Positions 59,806-64,000 of a stretch of DNA of 64,000 nt are shown here, in pieces. A model generated the notes under the pieces. That model worked only from the letters and a program-made list of their open reading frames with translations, searched no databases and was not told the origin of the DNA. The stretch spans positions 93,008 to 157,007 of the forward strand of contig JACQFQ010000061.1 of NCBI GenBank assembly GCA_016199985.1. The letters run 5' to 3'. Made by a program: the position numbers and the translations under genes. The stretch is from Verrucomicrobiota bacterium. GTDB lineage: Bacteria; Verrucomicrobiota; Verrucomicrobiia; Limisphaerales; UBA11320. The stretch's first letter is position 1. Every line of letters starts with the position of its first letter.

Positions 59806-61319
59806 TCAAGGATCCGCAGGGACCAGTTGGTAATTCTTTGCGATCTGGGCAAAGCGCCGGCATTGGTCCTCCGACCAGGAGAGCGGGCGTCCGAGCGCCT
59901 CCGCAAGCAGGCTCGCGACCCTCGGCGCGACCTCGAGCGCGGCGGCGACATCCATGAAAAGGCATCGTGTGCGACGCGCTAACACGTCCTCGACGGTGCG
60001 GGCCATGTCCTCGTCGGCGGCCGCGCGAACCTGTCGGGCCGTGACGGGAAGCCTCGGATGCAACGGCTCATCGTCGGGCGAACCAGTCCCGGCGCGTTCG
60101 CCCGCTCCCACATCGATCGCGAGGCCAGCGGTCCCGCAGGCGCGCGGCGGCCATCCGCCGATCCGGAGCGCCGTGTCCACGATCTCCTCGGCCATCGCGC
60201 GATAGGTGGTCCATTTGCCGCCTGTCACTGAAATCAATCCCGTGGGCGAGACGCCGATGTGGTGTTCCCGCGAAACGCCAGCGGTTCGGCGCGCGCGGTC
60301 GGACGAGGGGAGCGGACGCAGTCCCGCGAAGACGCTCAATATGTTTTCCGGACCGATCGGTTGATCGAGATAGCGTCCCGCCTCGCGTCTCAGAAACGCG
60401 ACCTCCGCGGGCAAAGGCATCGGGTGGGAGCGGGCTTGGTCGACGGGGGTGTCCGTGGTGCCGATGAGGCAGCGGTCCATCCAGGGGATGGCAAAGAGCA
60501 CGCGTCCGTCCTCGGTTTGGGGAACCATGAGCGCGCCGGGTCCGGGGAGGAACTCGCGTCCGACAACGAGGTGCGCTCCCTGGCTGATGCGAACGCTCGG
60601 CGCGGCGTTGGGCTCCGCCTGTCGACGGAGGTCGTCGGTCCACGCTCCGGCGGCGTTGACGATGACGCGCGCTTGAATCTCGAACGCGTCGCCGCTTTCC
60701 GAGTCGCGCGCCCGCGCGCCGAAGACCCTCCCTTCGCGAACGAGGAGCGCCGTCGCCTCGCAGTAGTTGAGCGGCAGGCCGCCCTGAGCCGCGAGGGTCC
60801 GGGCGAGCGAGACGGCGAGCAGCGCGTCGTTGAACTGCGCGTCCCAGTATTTCACTCCGCCGCGCAGACCTTGTTTGCGGAGGGTGGGGAGTTCGCGGGA
60901 CGCGGCCTCCGCCGACAGGACCTCGGTGTCGCCGAGTCCCAGCGATCCCGCCAGGCCCTCATACAGCTTGAGTCCCGCGCCGTAGAACGCCTTTTGCCAG
61001 GCGGAATGGACGGGGATGATGAAGGGCAGGGGCCTGACGAGGCCCGGCGCGTTTTGCCGCAGGATCCCCCGCTCGCGGAGCGACGCGCGCACGAGCCCGA
61101 GGCGGCCCTGCTTGAGGTAGCGAACGCCGCCATGAACGAGCTTGGTGCTGCGGCTGGAGGTTTCGGACGCGAAATCGAATCGTTCGAGAAGCACGACGCT
61201 CAGGCCCCTGGAGGCCGCGTCGAGAGCGGTTCCCAATCCGGTCGCGCCGCCGCCGATGACGAGGACGTCCCAGATTCTCGACGCTCCCGCCGCCTCCGCG
61301 AGGAGTCGTTCGCGTCGCA

Positions 61320-61320
<1 letters not shown>
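59806..61320 (-). CDS. glpD: Glycerol-3-phosphate dehydrogenase, aerobic
   Basis: A 504-residue flavoprotein that oxidises glycerol 3-phosphate to dihydroxyacetone phosphate at the membrane and feeds electrons to quinone. WDVLVIGGGATGLGTALDAASRGL is the FAD-binding beta-alpha-beta, SSRSTKLVHGGVRYL the second FAD/substrate motif, and WTTYRAMAEEIVDTAL the C-terminal signature. The start has a strong Shine-Dalgarno (GGGAGGAG) and the ATG shares one base with the glpK stop (TGATG). It completes the glycerol route with glpF and glpK. Confidence 0.95.
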
Positions 61321-62801
<1,481 letters not shown>

Positions 62802-62836
62802 ATCTGGAGAGCGGGTGGGAAATGGGGGGAGATGCC

Positions 62837-63571
62837 TCAGGCGGGTTGCCACGCCCATTGATAGAACAGCGCGCCGACGACTCCGCCGACGATGGGTCCG
62901 AGCACCGGAACCCAGGAGTAGGCCCAATCGGATCCGCCTTTGCCCGGAATGGGCAGCAGCGCGTGCAGGAGTCGCGGGGCGAGGTCGCGCGCGGGGTTGA
63001 TGGCGTATCCGGTGGGTCCGCCCAACGAAACGCCGATCGACCACACCAGCACGCCCACGAGGCAGGGGCCGAACCCTGTCGCGAAGCCCGAGGCCGGGAG
63101 GAGATTCTTCGGGGATTGGATCGCGAGGACACCGCAGACCAGCACAAAGGAGCCAATCGCCTCGGTGAGGAAGTTGGAGGGCAGGTGGCGCAGCGCCGGT
63201 CCTGTGCAAAACACGGCGAGCTTGTCCGCGGGGTCGGGTGTTTCCTTCCAGTGAGGCAGATAGGCCAGCCAAACGAGCGCGGCGCCGATGCCCCCGCCGA
63301 GCATCTGCGCGGCGAGGTAGGTCGGGACGTCCGCCCAGGCGAATTTGCCGATGGCAGCGAGACCGAGCGTGACAGCGGGGTTCAAATGAGCGCCGCTGAC
63401 GGCGTTCGAAGCGTAAACGCCGACCGTCACGGCGAACGCCCAACCGGCGGTGATGACGATCCATCCGCCCTGATGGCCCTTGGTTTTCTTGAGAACAACG
63501 TTCGCGACCACTCCGTCGCCCAGCAGGACGAGCAGGAGGGTTCCGATGAGTTCAGCGGAGAACGGGGACAT
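62837..63571 (-). CDS. glpF: Glycerol facilitator (aquaglyceroporin)
   Basis: A 244-residue MIP family channel with six helices. The two half-helix motifs are GAHLNPAVT (first NPA) and [18 protein letters not shown], where the Asp after the second NPA-R is the GlpF hallmark that distinguishes it from Aqp[21 protein letters not shown] is the first helix. It is the first gene of glpF-glpK-glpD in the minus direction. It would bring glycerol into the cell by diffusion. A terminator-like hairpin lies 60 bases upstream in the leader. Confidence 0.95.
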   Translation of the reverse strand: MSPFSAELIGTLLLVLLGDGVVANVVLKKTKGHQGGWIVITAGWAFAVTVGVYASNAVSGAHLNPAVTLGLAAIGKFAWADVPTYLAAQMLGGGIGAALVWLAYLPHWKETPDPADKLAVFCTGPALRHLPSNFLTEAIGSFVLVCGVLAIQSPKNLLPASGFATGFGPCLVGVLVWSIGVSLGGPTGYAINPARDLAPRLLHALLPIPGKGGSDWAYSWVPVLGPIVGGVVGALFYQWAWQPA

Positions 63572-63630
63572 GGGTTTTGGATGACATTATTGGATATGAT
63601 GTTGGAGCGACGCGGGAAGTTAGGCGAAAA

Positions 63631-63654
63631 CCCCGGGCGTTGTCTACCCCGGGG
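63631..63654 (-). terminator. Terminator-like hairpin in the glpF leader
   Basis: On the minus strand CCCCGGG pairs with CCCGGGG across a 10-base loop and is followed by TTTT. It sits 60-83 bases before the glpF start in the direction of transcription. It may end a gene beyond the right edge, or act as an attenuator/anti-termination site for the glp operon, as seen with GlpP in Firmicutes. The sequence alone does not decide. Confidence 0.5.
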
Positions 63655-64000
63655 CCTTATTGGCCGTCACGAGGCCACGTGGAACGCGGGCTGAAGTTTG
63701 GCAATTACCCTCCCTCGCTCCCTCAGTCCTTTGTTGGAATCGGTCTGAATCTTCGTCGAGCACGCGCCGTTTTCGTGGATCCGTTCCATGAAAATGGATT
63801 TAAGCAGGGACGCGGAGTCGCGGGGACGCAGTAGGGACAAGGAATGAAACCGCGGATGGCAGGTATGTGGTTAGTCAAGGGGAGACTGCACTTTCGATAG
63901 GTTTTGTGGGGGTTTCGAGAAAGAGAAAGACCGCTTCGTGAGCGAGTCTCTCTCCTCCCCGTTTTCTTAGGCAGTCGTTGTATACCGCCGCAGGCGGCTA
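63655..64000. other. Right-edge noncoding stretch
   Basis: About 345 bases with no convincing gene on either strand. It contains a short repetitive piece (GGGACGCGG near 63808 and GGGACGCAG near 63825), a purine-rich stretch (GAGAAAGAGAAAGA near 63920), and a small inverted repeat at the very end (CCGCC-GCA-GGCGG). It probably contains the glp operon promoter or the flank of the next locus. Confidence 0.4.

Overview
The window is GC-rich bacterial chromosome with short intergenic gaps. I see no tRNA, rRNA, CRISPR array, prophage or intact insertion sequence. The gene content suggests a Verrucomicrobiota member, probably of the Limisphaerales/Pedosphaera type: lysine synthesis by DapL, large secreted LamG/LTD/CotH proteins, a pseudopilin with an FSMLELL-type N-terminus, a PDZ-less S1C protease with a small N-terminal domain, and very large histidine kinases. 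This placement rests on recognising families by eye; no search was run.

Layout. 1-4 kb: an edge-truncated membrane protein, then lpxI (lipid A), xseB and dxs. 4.1-8.5 kb: five tightly coupled polysaccharide genes (GT9 heptosyltransferase-like, a second glycosyltransferase, three methyltransferases). 8.6-9.7 kb: PadR regulator with a permease-prefix/DUF2975 membrane protein. 9.8-11.2 kb: a gene graveyard holding a probable beta-helix protein remnant, a broken RhuM gene, the first codons of a type III restriction (Res) gene and the tail of a glycosyltransferase. 11.3-13.6 kb: a REC-PAS-PAS-kinase-REC protein. 13.86 kb: a 115-bp MITE-like inverted repeat. 14-15.3 kb: dapL. 15.6-19.2 kb: a MacA-MacB type exporter whose adaptor carries an EF-hand and a polyglycine insert. 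19.2-21.5 kb: TauE/SafE permease and guaA. 21.7-25.7 kb: DUF819 transporter, alpha-oxoamine synthase-like enzyme and serine hydrolase, overlapping by 4 bp each.

25.8-32.3 kb: secreted and surface proteins (CBM6-like, a charged exported protein, S1C protease, pseudopilin, zinc-ribbon membrane protein, membrane hypothetical). 32.5-37.6 kb: a three-gene signalling cluster: a LamG-HEAT-multi-TM histidine kinase, a lone receiver, and a protein with two kinase-type DHp segments, no ATPase domain, a receiver and a SpoIIE/PP2C phosphatase. 37.7-43.8 kb: two overlapping uvrA paralogues. 43.9-49.3 kb: histidine kinase, OmpR-type regulator and an exported TPR/ankyrin protein. 49.5-58.1 kb: an AraB-like kinase between two CotH proteins. 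58.3-63.6 kb: glpF-glpK-glpD followed by a DUF2851 gene, with a terminator-like hairpin in the glpF leader.

The best candidates for something undescribed are the LamG kinase / receiver / double-DHp phosphatase cluster, the histidine kinase-regulator-ankyrin operon, and the calcium-motif insert in the MacA-like adaptor. The graveyard at 9.8-11.2 kb is the clearest evidence of past horizontal gene traffic and deletion.
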